Part shown: positions 9,849 to 18,811 of the stretch, in pieces
Layout: every line of letters begins with the position of its first letter
How positions within the stretch are numbered: the first letter of the stretch is position 1
DNA from: Psychroserpens luteus
GTDB taxonomy: Bacteria > Bacteroidota > Bacteroidia > Flavobacteriales > Flavobacteriaceae
Assembly: GCF_015319355.1 (NCBI RefSeq)
Contig: NZ_JADILU010000002.1
Location: 248,001-312,000, forward strand
Reading direction: 5' to 3'
DNA length: 64,000 bases
Position numbers and translations under genes: made by a program
Notes under the pieces: model-generated
Database searches by the model: none
What the model saw: the letters and a program-made list of their open reading frames with translations, nothing else
What the model was told of the DNA's origin: nothing

Positions 9849-10865
9849 ATGATTATAGATTTAAGAAGTGATACGGTTACAAAGCCAACAAAAGGAATGT
9901 TGGAAGCTATGATGAATGCAGAAGTAGGAGATGATGTTTTTCAAGAAGATCCTACTGTGAATGCATTAGAAAAGCGACTAGCTGAGATGTTTGGTAAACC
10001 TAGAGCTTTGTTTTTTCCATCGGGAAGTATGGCAAATCAAACTGCCTTGAACTTGCACACTAATCCTGGTGAGCAGGTCATTTGTGACAAATATGCACAT
10101 ATCTATAATTATGAAGCAGGAGGAGCTTCTTTTAATAGTGGGATTTCATGTCGTTTACTTGATGGTCAAAGAGGAATGTTTACTGCTTCTCAAGTTAAAG
10201 ACGCTATTAATCCCGATGCTTTTTATTACAGTCAAACCACATTAGTTGAGGTTGAAAATACAACCAACAAAGGTGGAGGAGCTTGCTGGGATTTTGAAGA
10301 ATTAAAAAAAATAAAAAGTATTTGTACTAATCATGAATTAGGTTATCATCTTGATGGTGCTCGACTTTGGAATGCTTTGGTTGCAAAACAGGAAACGACG
10401 AAACAGTATGGAGGTCTTTTTGATACCATTTCAGTATGTTTAAGTAAAGGGTTAGGTTGTCCTGTGGGTTCTGTGTTGATTGGAGATGAAGCAATAATGA
10501 AAAATGCCATTAGAGTAAGAAAGATCTTAGGTGGTAACATGAGGCAAGTTGGGTATTTAGCTGCAGCAGGTTTATATGCTTTAGATCATCATATAGAACG
10601 TTTAGGCGACGACCATAAAAAAGCAAAAGAGATTGGTAAGGTTTTAGAAGATTTATCTATCATCAGAAAAGTAGAGCCAATAGAAACTAATATCGTCATT
10701 TTTGAATTAGAGTCTCACGTAGATGAAAATGAATTTATCAGCCAATTAGCAGATAAGAACATTAAAATTATTGGTATGGGAAGCAATAAATTACGAATGG
10801 TAACCCATTTGGATTATACAGATGAGATGCATGAAAGATTATTGGATGTTTTGAATGAGTTTTAA
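9849..10865 (+). CDS. ltaE: Low-specificity L-threonine aldolase
   Basis: PLP enzyme cleaving L-threonine/allo-threonine to glycine and acetaldehyde. The 338 residues begin with the family signature MIIDLRSDTVTKPTKGM and GDDVFQEDPTVNALE; the aspartate/histidine context YHLDGARLWNA and the PLP-lysine region SVCLSKGLGCPVGSV are intact. It starts 3 bases after the metalloprotease stop, so the two are cotranscribed, although no functional link is apparent. Confidence 0.9.
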   Translation: MIIDLRSDTVTKPTKGMLEAMMNAEVGDDVFQEDPTVNALEKRLAEMFGKPRALFFPSGSMANQTALNLHTNPGEQVICDKYAHIYNYEAGGASFNSGISCRLLDGQRGMFTASQVKDAINPDAFYYSQTTLVEVENTTNKGGGACWDFEELKKIKSICTNHELGYHLDGARLWNALVAKQETTKQYGGLFDTISVCLSKGLGCPVGSVLIGDEAIMKNAIRVRKILGGNMRQVGYLAAAGLYALDHHIERLGDDHKKAKEIGKVLEDLSIIRKVEPIETNIVIFELESHVDENEFISQLADKNIKIIGMGSNKLRMVTHLDYTDEMHERLLDVLNEF

Positions 10866-10868
10866 AAT

Positions 10869-11243
10869 ATGACTAATAAATCTTTTAGAAAAGTGCTGCT
10901 TTTTTTTGCAGCGATAGTTTTTGGAGCAGGTTTGTATTTGTTACTTAAGATATTGACATTTTCTCTTTTTGATAATAAGCCTTTATCAATAGAAATTATA
11001 AAAATACCGAATAAGAATTATGATATTGAAATTTGTTATTTTCCTTCAAATGCCACGGTTCAGCCTTCAATTCAAATTAGAAAAATCACCAATGACAGTG
11101 TTAAGGTCATAAGTGATTATAATAGATATAATTTTCTAAAAGAATATCAAATTAAAAATGATAGCTTATTCATAACCTTGAGTGATACCATGAGAAAAAA
11201 TGTTAAAGAAAAAAAGACAGGAATAAAACTACCTAATGAATAA
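10869..11243 (+). CDS. Small membrane-anchored protein, unknown
   Basis: 124 residues with one N-terminal membrane segment (about 9-31, LLFFAAIVFGAGLYLLL) and a hydrophilic remainder expected to lie outside the cytoplasm. No family is recognised. It starts 3 bases after ltaE, as the last gene of that operon, and ends 7 bases from the convergent YbaB gene with no hairpin between them. Confidence 0.65.
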   Translation: MTNKSFRKVLLFFAAIVFGAGLYLLLKILTFSLFDNKPLSIEIIKIPNKNYDIEICYFPSNATVQPSIQIRKITNDSVKVISDYNRYNFLKEYQIKNDSLFITLSDTMRKNVKEKKTGIKLPNE

Positions 11244-11249
11244 TTCTTT

Positions 11250-11573
11250 CTATTTAAACATATCCATCCCAGGAATACTTGGCATCCCTTCTTTGGCTAC
11301 AGCAGCAACTTCGGTTTCATGAACTGTCGTAGCACGAGCAATAGCTTTATTTATTGTAAGAATTAAATAATCTTCTAACATATCTTTATCTTGAAGTAAC
11401 TCATCATCAATCTCGATAGATTTTAAAGTACGATTAGCAGTAATGGTCACTTTTACTTTTTCATCATGACTTTTCATATCAATCAAAACGCCATGTAAAC
11501 GTTCTTTAGTTTCTTCAACTTTTTTTTGAGCTTCTTTGAGTTTGCCCATCATTCCCATCATATCTCCAAACAT
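11250..11573 (-). CDS. YbaB/EbfC-family nucleoid-associated protein
   Basis: A 107-residue DNA-binding protein. The N-terminus [21 protein letters not shown] and the central [21 protein letters not shown] are the YbaB/EbfC hallmark: a small dimer with coiled helices flanking a beta-sheet. It would bind and bridge DNA in the cytoplasm. A possible -7 box on the minus strand (TAATTTTG, reverse complement of 11602-11609) precedes it. In many bacteria the gene accompanies recR/dnaX; here it stands alone. Confidence 0.9.
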   Translation of the reverse strand: MFGDMMGMMGKLKEAQKKVEETKERLHGVLIDMKSHDEKVKVTITANRTLKSIEIDDELLQDKDMLEDYLILTINKAIARATTVHETEVAAVAKEGMPSIPGMDMFK

Positions 11574-11669
11574 AATATTCTGTATTAAAAATTATCAGTA
11601 GCAAAATTACTAAATTGCAACGCTTTTAAAAAGAAAAATGCTATCGCATAATTTTCCGAAGACATTTAT

Positions 11670-13730
11670 ATGAAGAAAACCATTGAAGTTCCTGTAGCTA
11701 GAATAATTCCGAAGGAATTAAAAATCCATAACGATTTAAGAATAGATAATTATTTTTGGCTCAATCAACGCGATGACCAAAATGTACTAGATTATCTTAA
11801 TGAAGAGAATAATTATTATGAGCAAGAGACTGTACATACTAAAGGTTTTGAAGTCAAGCTTTTTGAAGAAATGAAAGCTAGAATTAAGGAGGATGATTCT
11901 TCAGTTCCTTATAAATATAATGGATATTGGTATATTGTTAGGTATGAAAAAGGGAAAGGTTACCCGGTTTATACACGTAGGAAAGAAACCTTAGAAGCTG
12001 AGGAAGAATTGCTTTTTGACTGCAATAAAATGGCAGAAGGTCATGCCTATTTTAGATTAGTAGGTTTGAGTGTGAGTCCAGATAATACCATGATTACCTT
12101 TGGAATGGATCTTACAGGAAGAAGACAATACACATTACAAATCAAGAGTTTGATTACTAATGAAATTTTCTCAGATGCCATAGAAAACACAACTGGTTCA
12201 TCAACATGGGCAAATGATAATTCAACTTTGTTTTATGCAAAGAAAGATGAACAAACATTAAGATCTAATGAGATTTTTAAGCATAAAATTGGAGATTCAG
12301 AAAAAGATGATGTTTTAGTATTTACTGAAGAAGATGATACATTTGGTGCAGCAGTTTATAAAACCAAATCAAGAAAATATATCATTATTGCTTGTTATAG
12401 CACGCTAACTAATGAATTTCATGTTCTAAATGCTGACACGCCAGATGATAGCTTCAAAATTTTTCAACCTCGTGTTCGCGGATTAGAATACAGTATTTCT
12501 CATTTTGAAAATCAATTTTATATTCTTACAAATAAAGATAAAGCGACCAATTTTAAACTCATGAAAACTCCAGAAACCAAAACTGGAATCGATAACTGGG
12601 TTGAGGTTATTGGACATCGTGATGAGGTTTTATTAGAAGATATAGAGATTTTTAAGGACTATTTAGTCATTAGCGAACGTACCAACGGATTAAATAAAAT
12701 AAGAATTACACGTTGGGATAAAACCCAAGATTATTACTTGCCATTTCATAACGAAACGTATACAGCCAATACAGGAACTAATGTTGATTTTGATACAGAA
12801 ATTTTAAGATTTGGCTATAATTCGCTTACTAGTCCAGCTTCGGTTATTGATTTCAATATGCGAACTAAGGAGAGAGAAATCAAAAAAGAGCAAGAAGTTT
12901 TAGATCCAAATTTTGATAAAAATAATTACACATCAGATCGCATCTGGGCAAGGGCAAAAGACGGAACTAAAATACCAATGTCATTAGTAAGACGAAAGGA
13001 TACAAAGCTAGATGGTAATGCGCCTTTACTTCAATATGCCTACGGAAGTTACGGTTCTACAATAGATCCTTATTTCTCAACAATACGATTAAGTCTTTTA
13101 GATAGAGGTTTTATTTATGTGATTGCACATATTAGAGGAAGTGAATATTTAGGAAGAGATTGGTATGAAAACGGAAAGTTATTACAAAAGAAAAATACGT
13201 TTACAGATTTTATAGATTGCTCCAAACATTTAATTGAAAATAAATATACTTCAAAAGAACATTTATATGCAATGGGAGGAAGTGCAGGTGGTTTGTTAAT
13301 GGGAGTTATTCTTAATCAAGCACCTCATTTATATAATGGTGTGATTGCTCAAGTGCCTTTTGTTGATGTTATTACAACTATGTTAGATGATACTATTCCA
13401 TTAACTACAGGTGAATATGATGAATGGGGAAATCCTAATAATAAAGAATACTACGATTATATTAAAAGCTATTCTCCTTATGATAATGTAAAGACTCAGG
13501 ATTACCCTAATCTTTTAGTGATTGCAGGTTTAAATGATTCTCAAGTGCAATATTGGGAGCCAGCAAAATGGGTAGCAAAATTAAGAACGCACAAACAAAA
13601 TAACAATAAGTTGTATTTTAATACTAACATGGATGCAGGACATGGAGGTGCATCTGGGAGATTTGAATCTCTCAAAGAAGATGCTCAAGAATACGCATTT
13701 TTACTAGACTTAGAAGGCAAAATTGACTAA
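11670..13730 (+). CDS. S9A peptidase, oligopeptidase B-like
   Basis: A 686-residue serine peptidase of the prolyl oligopeptidase family. An N-terminal beta-propeller (about 70-420) caps a C-terminal alpha/beta-hydrolase domain. The catalytic triad is visible as S538 in GGSAGG, D623 in AGLNDSQV and H658 in DAGHGG. No signal peptide is seen, so it is probably cytoplasmic, cutting short peptides after basic residues if it is a true oligopeptidase B. A TTCCGAAG word lies 9 bases before the ATG (11654-11661) and another inside the gene at 11707. Confidence 0.88.
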   Translation: MKKTIEVPVARIIPKELKIHNDLRIDNYFWLNQRDDQNVLDYLNEENNYYEQETVHTKGFEVKLFEEMKARIKEDDSSVPYKYNGYWYIVRYEKGKGYPVYTRRKETLEAEEELLFDCNKMAEGHAYFRLVGLSVSPDNTMITFGMDLTGRRQYTLQIKSLITNEIFSDAIENTTGSSTWANDNSTLFYAKKDEQTLRSNEIFKHKIGDSEKDDVLVFTEEDDTFGAAVYKTKSRKYIIIACYSTLTNEFHVLNADTPDDSFKIFQPRVRGLEYSISHFENQFYILTNKDKATNFKLMKTPETKTGIDNWVEVIGHRDEVLLEDIEIFKDYLVISERTNGLNKIRITRWDKTQDYYLPFHNETYTANTGTNVDFDTEILRFGYNSLTSPASVIDFNMRTKEREIKKEQEVLDPNFDKNNYTSDRIWARAKDGTKIPMSLVRRKDTKLDGNAPLLQYAYGSYGSTIDPYFSTIRLSLLDRGFIYVIAHIRGSEYLGRDWYENGKLLQKKNTFTDFIDCSKHLIENKYTSKEHLYAMGGSAGGLLMGVILNQAPHLYNGVIAQVPFVDVITTMLDDTIPLTTGEYDEWGNPNNKEYYDYIKSYSPYDNVKTQDYPNLLVIAGLNDSQVQYWEPAKWVAKLRTHKQNNNKLYFNTNMDAGHGGASGRFESLKEDAQEYAFLLDLEGKID

Positions 13731-13753
13731 TTCAAAAAAAAGTATTAATTTTG
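13723..13753 (+). promoter_or_regulatory. Promoter of the cysteine-synthase-like gene
   Basis: TTG (13723-13725), a 20-base spacer and TAATTTTG (13746-13753) match the Bacteroidota -33/-7 consensus. The -33 element overlaps the end of the upstream peptidase gene. The predicted leader is about 45 bases. Confidence 0.7.
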
Positions 13754-13806
13754 CAAGGTTTTATGTTTCAGATTTGAATTAGGATTGAAACTGATAAATA
13801 GCATTT

Positions 13807-14844
13807 ATGAAAAAAGACATACAAGTATTTGATAACGTTTTACAATTAATAGGTAAAACTCCCCTCATCAAATTAAATAAAATGACAGAAGGATTTAATG
13901 GAGACTTCTTTGCGAAAGTAGAAGCTTTTAATCCAGGTCATTCGTCAAAAGACAGAATTGCACTTCACATTATAGAAGAAGCTGAAAGAAAAGGCATCTT
14001 ATCTCCAGGAGATACTATTATAGAAACGACATCTGGTAATACAGGATTTAGTATTGCTATGGTGAGTATCATAAAAGGTTATGAGTGTATATTGGCTGTA
14101 AGTTCAAAATCATCTGCAGATAAGATAGATATGTTAAAGTCTATGGGAGCACAAGTTTATGTGTGTCCTGCAAATGTAAAAGCAGACGATCCACGTTCGT
14201 ACTACGAAGTAGCAAAACGTTTACATAACGAAATTAAAGGCTCTGTTTATATCAATCAGTACTTTAACCAATTAAACGCAGACGCTCATTATCACTCTAC
14301 AGGTCCAGAAATTTGGGAACAAACGGAAGGAAAAATTACGCATTTGGTAGCTTGTAGTGGAACAGGAGGAACAATTTCTGGAATTTCTAAATATTTAAAA
14401 GAGCAAAACCAAGACGTAAAAGTTATTGGTGTTGATGCTTATGGATCTGTATTAAAAAAATACCATGAAACTCGTGAGTTTGATGATAAAGAAATTTACC
14501 CTTATCGTATTGAAGGTTTAGGTAAAAACTTAATTCCAACAGCTACAGATTTTGATTTAATAGATAAGTTTGTCAAAGTTACAGATGAAGAAAGTGCACA
14601 TACAGCACGTGAAATCTCTAAAACCGAAGGTTTATTCGTTGGTTATACAAGTGGTGCAGCAATGCAAGCGCTAAAACAACTTAATGAAGAAGGTGAGTTT
14701 AAAGCAGGAGACAAAGTAGTTGTCGTTTTTCCAGATCACGGATCTCGTTATATGAGTAAAGTGTATAGTGACAAATGGATGGAAGACCAAGGATTCTTTG
14801 ATAGTAAGACACAAATTGCTGAAAAAATTCAGTATATAAAATAA
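13807..14844 (+). CDS. Cysteine-synthase-family PLP enzyme, candidate cysteate synthase
   Basis: A 345-residue fold-type II PLP enzyme related to O-acetylserine sulfhydrylase. The PLP lysine is K48 in NPGHSSKDR, the substrate loop TSGNTG is at 75-80, and the phosphate-binding loop is SGTGGTISG. The lysine context differs from typical CysK (SVKDR). The gene is immediately upstream and codirectional with an alpha-oxoamine synthase, the arrangement reported for sulfonolipid (capnine) synthesis in Bacteroidota, where a CysK-like enzyme makes cysteate from phosphoserine and sulfite. Ordinary cysteine synthase or a cystathionine beta-synthase-like role is the main alternative. It has its own promoter and terminator. 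Confidence 0.75.
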   Translation: MKKDIQVFDNVLQLIGKTPLIKLNKMTEGFNGDFFAKVEAFNPGHSSKDRIALHIIEEAERKGILSPGDTIIETTSGNTGFSIAMVSIIKGYECILAVSSKSSADKIDMLKSMGAQVYVCPANVKADDPRSYYEVAKRLHNEIKGSVYINQYFNQLNADAHYHSTGPEIWEQTEGKITHLVACSGTGGTISGISKYLKEQNQDVKVIGVDAYGSVLKKYHETREFDDKEIYPYRIEGLGKNLIPTATDFDLIDKFVKVTDEESAHTAREISKTEGLFVGYTSGAAMQALKQLNEEGEFKAGDKVVVVFPDHGSRYMSKVYSDKWMEDQGFFDSKTQIAEKIQYIK

Positions 14845-14865
14845 CAGCATTTTTAATGCTTTTTA

Positions 14866-14901
14866 AGTCCTATTGCGATATTTCGTGATAGGATTTTTTT
14901 T
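14866..14901 (+). terminator. Probable Rho-independent terminator
   Basis: The stem TCCTATTGCGA / TCGTGATAGGA (two mismatches) around TATT is followed by eight T, just after the PLP enzyme gene. It makes the next gene dependent on its own promoter. Confidence 0.65.
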
Positions 14902-14912
14902 GTTTAAACTAA

Positions 14913-14932
14913 TTATGAACATTGGTTCATAA
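14913..14932. promoter_or_regulatory. Perfect 8+4+8 palindrome, candidate operator
   Basis: TTATGAAC ATTG GTTCATAA is a perfect inverted repeat placed just upstream of a candidate promoter (TAATTTTG at 14962-14969, with TTA at 14938-14940 in the -33 position) for the alpha-oxoamine synthase gene. The size and symmetry fit a dimeric repressor such as a TetR-type regulator; the protein is unknown. Confidence 0.5.
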
Positions 14933-15057
14933 AAATATTATGCGGTCATAATATATTTAACTAATTTTGCATCGATTATGTCTTCTTGTTTTCCGAAGAA
15001 AAAACTAGAACACTAAGGCAAATTCAAATAACTAATATGACTAAAACTGACTTATAA

Positions 15058-16317
15058 ATGAAGGACTTATTTGCAAAGATATATAAGGACAAGGGACCAT
15101 TAGGGAAATGGGCTTCTCAGGCAGAAGGCTATTTTGTATTTCCTAAGCTAGAAGGAGAGATTTCTAATAGAATGAAATTCCAAGGAAAAGAAGTTATTAC
15201 TTGGAGTATAAATGACTATTTGGGATTAGCTAATCATCCAGAAGTAAGAAAAGTAGACGCAGAAGCTGCTGCTCAATATGGATCTGCTTATCCAATGGGA
15301 GCACGTATGATGTCTGGTCACACAGAGCTTCATGAGCAATTACAAAACGAACTTGCTGAGTTTGTTAATAAAGAAGCTGCGTATTTACTAAACTTTGGTT
15401 ACCAAGGAATGGTATCAACTGTAGATGCTTTAGTAGCTAAAGATGATATTATTGTTTATGATGTAGATGCTCATGCTTGTATTATTGATGGTGTACGTTT
15501 GCATATGGGTAAACGTTTTACATATAGACATAACGATGTTGAAAGTTTAGAGAAAAACTTAGATCGTGCTACTAAAATGGCAGAGCAAACTGGAGGAGGA
15601 ATTCTTGTTATTTCTGAAGGTGTCTTCGGAATGAGAGGTGAGCAAGGTCGTTTAAAAGAAATTGTAGCGCTTAAAGAGAAATATAACTTTAGATTATTTG
15701 TTGATGATGCTCACGGTTTTGGAACCTTAGGAAAAACTGGAGCAGGAACAGGAGAAGAGCAAGGTGTACAAGATGGTATCGATGTGTATTTTGCTACGTT
15801 TGCTAAATCTTTAGCAAGTACAGGTGCTTTTATTGCTGCAGATCAAGAAATTATTGATTATTTAAAATATAATTTGCGTTCTCAAATGTTTGCTAAATCG
15901 TTACAAATGCAACTCGTTGTAGGTGCTTTGAAACGTTTAGAAATGTTGAAAACGATGCCAGAATTAAAAGAAAACCTTTGGAAAATCACCAATGCGTTAC
16001 AATCTGGATTAAAAGAACGTGGTTTTGATATAGGGACGACACAAAGTTGTGTAACTCCAGTATATTTAAAAGGAAGTATTCCTGAGGCTATGGCTTTAGT
16101 AAGAGATCTACGTGAAAACTACGGAATTTTCTGTTCTATTGTTGTGTATCCAGTAATTCCTAAAGGATTAATTCTTTTAAGAATGATACCAACTGCAACA
16201 CATATATTAGACGATGTTACGCAAACTCTTGATGCTTTTGATGCCATTAGAACACGTTTAGAAAACGGAACATACAAACGCTTATCTGCCTCAGTTATGG
16301 CTGCAATGGGTGAGTAA
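15058..16317 (+). CDS. Alpha-oxoamine synthase, candidate cysteate fatty acyltransferase
   Basis: A 419-residue PLP enzyme of the family that includes serine palmitoyltransferase, KBL and BioF; it condenses an amino acid with an acyl thioester, losing CO2. PLP lysine K250 lies in TFAKSLAST, the PLP aspartate in VDDAHGFG (216-222), and the entry region GSAYPMGARMMSGHTELH is typical. With the CysK-like gene upstream I infer cysteate C-acyltransferase (3-ketocapnine synthesis for sulfonolipids); serine palmitoyltransferase is the alternative. The long leader holds a palindrome (14913-14932) and a TTCCGAAG word (14991). Sulfonolipids are membrane lipids of gliding flavobacteria. Confidence 0.8.
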   Translation: MKDLFAKIYKDKGPLGKWASQAEGYFVFPKLEGEISNRMKFQGKEVITWSINDYLGLANHPEVRKVDAEAAAQYGSAYPMGARMMSGHTELHEQLQNELAEFVNKEAAYLLNFGYQGMVSTVDALVAKDDIIVYDVDAHACIIDGVRLHMGKRFTYRHNDVESLEKNLDRATKMAEQTGGGILVISEGVFGMRGEQGRLKEIVALKEKYNFRLFVDDAHGFGTLGKTGAGTGEEQGVQDGIDVYFATFAKSLASTGAFIAADQEIIDYLKYNLRSQMFAKSLQMQLVVGALKRLEMLKTMPELKENLWKITNALQSGLKERGFDIGTTQSCVTPVYLKGSIPEAMALVRDLRENYGIFCSIVVYPVIPKGLILLRMIPTATHILDDVTQTLDAFDAIRTRLENGTYKRLSASVMAAMGE

Positions 16318-16339
16318 TTTGATTATAATATAAAGATTT

Positions 16340-16373
16340 AAAAAATCCGATTCTATTTAGAATCGGATTTTTT
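16340..16373. terminator. Bidirectional terminator
   Basis: A perfect 15-bp stem (AAAAAATCCGATTCT / AGAATCGGATTTTTT) around ATTT lies between the convergent oxoamine synthase and permease genes. The T tract overlaps the permease stop region. Confidence 0.85.
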
Positions 16374-17656
16374 TATTTAGTTTTCTTTTCAGTTGTTTTG
16401 TAGATGTATTCAATTATAAAACAAAAGGCTATAATGGATAAAGCCACTATAACTCCGGTTTTATTAGATTCAAATTGTTTTATAATTAATACGATTAACG
16501 ATAAGGAGCATAGAATAAAACCTATTAAGGGAACCCACCGTTTTGCGTTAATTTGTTTACTTAATTTGAGTCCGACGTAATTGACAACTGCAAAAATGAT
16601 TAAGAATCCAACACTACCAGCAGTTGAAATACTCTCTAATTTTAAAAAATTGACAAGAATTAAGGTCGCAATAGCAGTAATGATAAGACCTATAGGTTGG
16701 TTCCAAAATTGACCTGTAAGCTCGTGAGGTAATTCGTCATCTTCAGCAATTTGATAACTTACTCGACTTCCTCCATATAAAGATGCATTTATTGCCGAAA
16801 ATGTTGAAATAAGGGCTGCAACAGTCATCACAGTAAATCCTAATTTACCTAGCATTGGTTTAGCAGCTTCAGCTAGAACATATTCTTCAGCAGATTTTAT
16901 AGCATCAAAAGAAAGTGAGCCAACAGTGACTATAGAAATTATAATGTATAGCAAAATCACAAAGCTAACAGAATAGTAATAGGCTTTAGGGATATTTATT
17001 TTTGGGTTTATAATATTTGATCCTGCATTAGCGATGAGTTCAAATCCTTCATAAGCTACAAAAATTACCATTCCTGCAGTTAGAATTTGGATTGGGCTCT
17101 CCCAATTTTTAGCCGAAAGTTGTGATAAGTTAGGATTTCCGAAGAGACCATAAATTCCAATTCCAATAAAAGCAATTAGGATAATAAGTTTTATGGCTAC
17201 GGAATAAGTCTCAATCGTAGAAACGACTTTTACACTGTAATAATTGATGATTGTAGCAATAATTATGATAGCACTAGAATAAATATGAGAGTCGATTTTT
17301 ACACTATCTGTAAGTTCTAAAAGATTTGGTGCGTAAGACCCAAATGCAGAAGCATAAAGGGACAGCATAATAATATAACTTATCCAGAGCAGATTATTGA
17401 TAGAACCACTAAAAATAGTTTTTCCAAAACCTTCGTTTATAAACTTTACAGTGCCTCCATTATCAGGAAATTTAAGTGTGAGTTTGACATAAGAATAAGA
17501 GGTGATGAAAGCTACAATGCCAGCAAAAAGAAAAGCCAAAGGAGTTGCACCTTTTGATAATGAAACAGCAAGACCAAGTACAGCGAAGATTCCTCCACCA
17601 ACCATACCACCAATACCTATAGAAATTGCACTTTTTAAACTTATTTTGTCACTCAT
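16373..17656 (-). CDS. APC-family amino-acid permease
   Basis: A 427-residue integral membrane transporter with about 12 hydrophobic segments. The first helix carries SAISIGIGGMVGGGIFAVLG, the glycine-rich substrate-binding signature of the APC superfamily; helix 6 has VIFVAYEGFELIANAG. It probably moves an amino acid across the inner membrane, with the substrate unknown. It is the last gene of a three-gene minus-strand operon, 27 bases after the GNAT-like gene. Confidence 0.85.
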   Translation of the reverse strand: MSDKISLKSAISIGIGGMVGGGIFAVLGLAVSLSKGATPLAFLFAGIVAFITSYSYVKLTLKFPDNGGTVKFINEGFGKTIFSGSINNLLWISYIIMLSLYASAFGSYAPNLLELTDSVKIDSHIYSSAIIIIATIINYYSVKVVSTIETYSVAIKLIILIAFIGIGIYGLFGNPNLSQLSAKNWESPIQILTAGMVIFVAYEGFELIANAGSNIINPKINIPKAYYYSVSFVILLYIIISIVTVGSLSFDAIKSAEEYVLAEAAKPMLGKLGFTVMTVAALISTFSAINASLYGGSRVSYQIAEDDELPHELTGQFWNQPIGLIITAIATLILVNFLKLESISTAGSVGFLIIFAVVNYVGLKLSKQINAKRWVPLIGFILCSLSLIVLIIKQFESNKTGVIVALSIIAFCFIIEYIYKTTEKKTK

Positions 17657-17683
17657 TGCAATTCTATTTTATCGTTATAGGAT

Positions 17684-18802
17684 TTATAAAGATTTTCTAA
17701 ACGTCTTACGACGTCTATAAACCACAGGAAAAAAGTGCTTCCAGATTTTATGGATAGCTTCATTGTCTTCTAACTCTGGAGTTCTATAGCAGGTTTCAAT
17801 GCCTAGTTTTCTAAAAGTTTCATAGTATTCGTTGAAAATAACAGCGTGAACACCTTTATTTTGATATTTAGGATGGATGCCAATCAAATAGAAAATAACG
17901 TCTTTACTATTGGTTTTGGCTTTTAAAATATGTCTAAATCCAAAAGGAAATAATTTACCATTAGCTTTTTGAAGCGCTTTAGAAAATGCAGGCATGACAA
18001 TAGCAAAACCAACTAACTCATCATCTTTATCAACGACGAATTTGATATAATCTGGATTGATAAAACTTATAAATTTCTTTTTAAAATATTCTTTCTGAAT
18101 GTCTGTAATCGCAACAAAAGAAGATAATGAAGAGTAACTTTCGTTAAACAAGTCAAACATCTTGTCTGTATAAGGCATGACTTCAGATGTTTTAGTAAAC
18201 TTAAGTGCTCGTAAGTTATAGCGACGTTTAATGAGTTCTTGTGCTTTTTTAAAAAATTCTGGTTTTACGTTTTCAAAAGGAAACTGGCTTTCAGAATAAC
18301 TTTTTTCAACAGCATAGCCATGTGCTTTATAATGATCCACATAATAGGGATGATTATACCACGTTACCATAGGTGCGATTTTATTAAAACCTTCGGTAAT
18401 AACTCCAACTTTATCTAGGTTAGAAAATCCTACTGGACCTTCTGTATAATCTAGATTATTTTCTTTTCCTATACGATTTACTTCTTCTAAAAGAGCTTTA
18501 GAAACCTCTTGGTCATCAATAAAATCAAACCAACCAAAACGCATTTTCTTCTGGTTTTGGTTTTTGACTTCTAACCAATTAATAATGGCAGCAACGCGAC
18601 CAACGATTTTATCGTTTTTATAGGCTAAGAAAAAACGAGCCTCTGCATCTTCAAAAATCGGGTTTTTGTCTTTATTGAACGTTTCTAATTCTTGCTTAAT
18701 AATAGGAGGTACCCAATATTCTGAATCTTTATAAAGTTCAAAAGGGAATTTTACAAATTGTTTTAACTCCTTTTTAGAGTGAATTTCTTTAACTGTAATC
18801 AT
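17684..18802 (-). CDS. GNAT-like acyltransferase, possible lipid N-acyltransferase
   Basis: 372 residues with a GNAT-type acyl-CoA/ACP binding segment near the C-terminus (YLIGIHPKYQNKGVHAVIF) and a second GNAT-like beta-strand pattern near the N-terminus (FFLAYKNDKIVGRVAAIIN). It belongs to the large 370-400-residue YghO-like group. Bacterial ceramide synthases are described as GNAT-like N-acyltransferases of about this size, so acylation of the sphingoid or capnine base made nearby is a plausible role; I infer this from size, fold and position only. It lies 9 bases after the outer-membrane protein gene. Confidence 0.6.
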   Translation of the reverse strand: MITVKEIHSKKELKQFVKFPFELYKDSEYWVPPIIKQELETFNKDKNPIFEDAEARFFLAYKNDKIVGRVAAIINWLEVKNQNQKKMRFGWFDFIDDQEVSKALLEEVNRIGKENNLDYTEGPVGFSNLDKVGVITEGFNKIAPMVTWYNHPYYVDHYKAHGYAVEKSYSESQFPFENVKPEFFKKAQELIKRRYNLRALKFTKTSEVMPYTDKMFDLFNESYSSLSSFVAITDIQKEYFKKKFISFINPDYIKFVVDKDDELVGFAIVMPAFSKALQKANGKLFPFGFRHILKAKTNSKDVIFYLIGIHPKYQNKGVHAVIFNEYYETFRKLGIETCYRTPELEDNEAIHKIWKHFFPVVYRRRKTFRKSL

Positions 18803-18811
18803 AGTTTAGGC

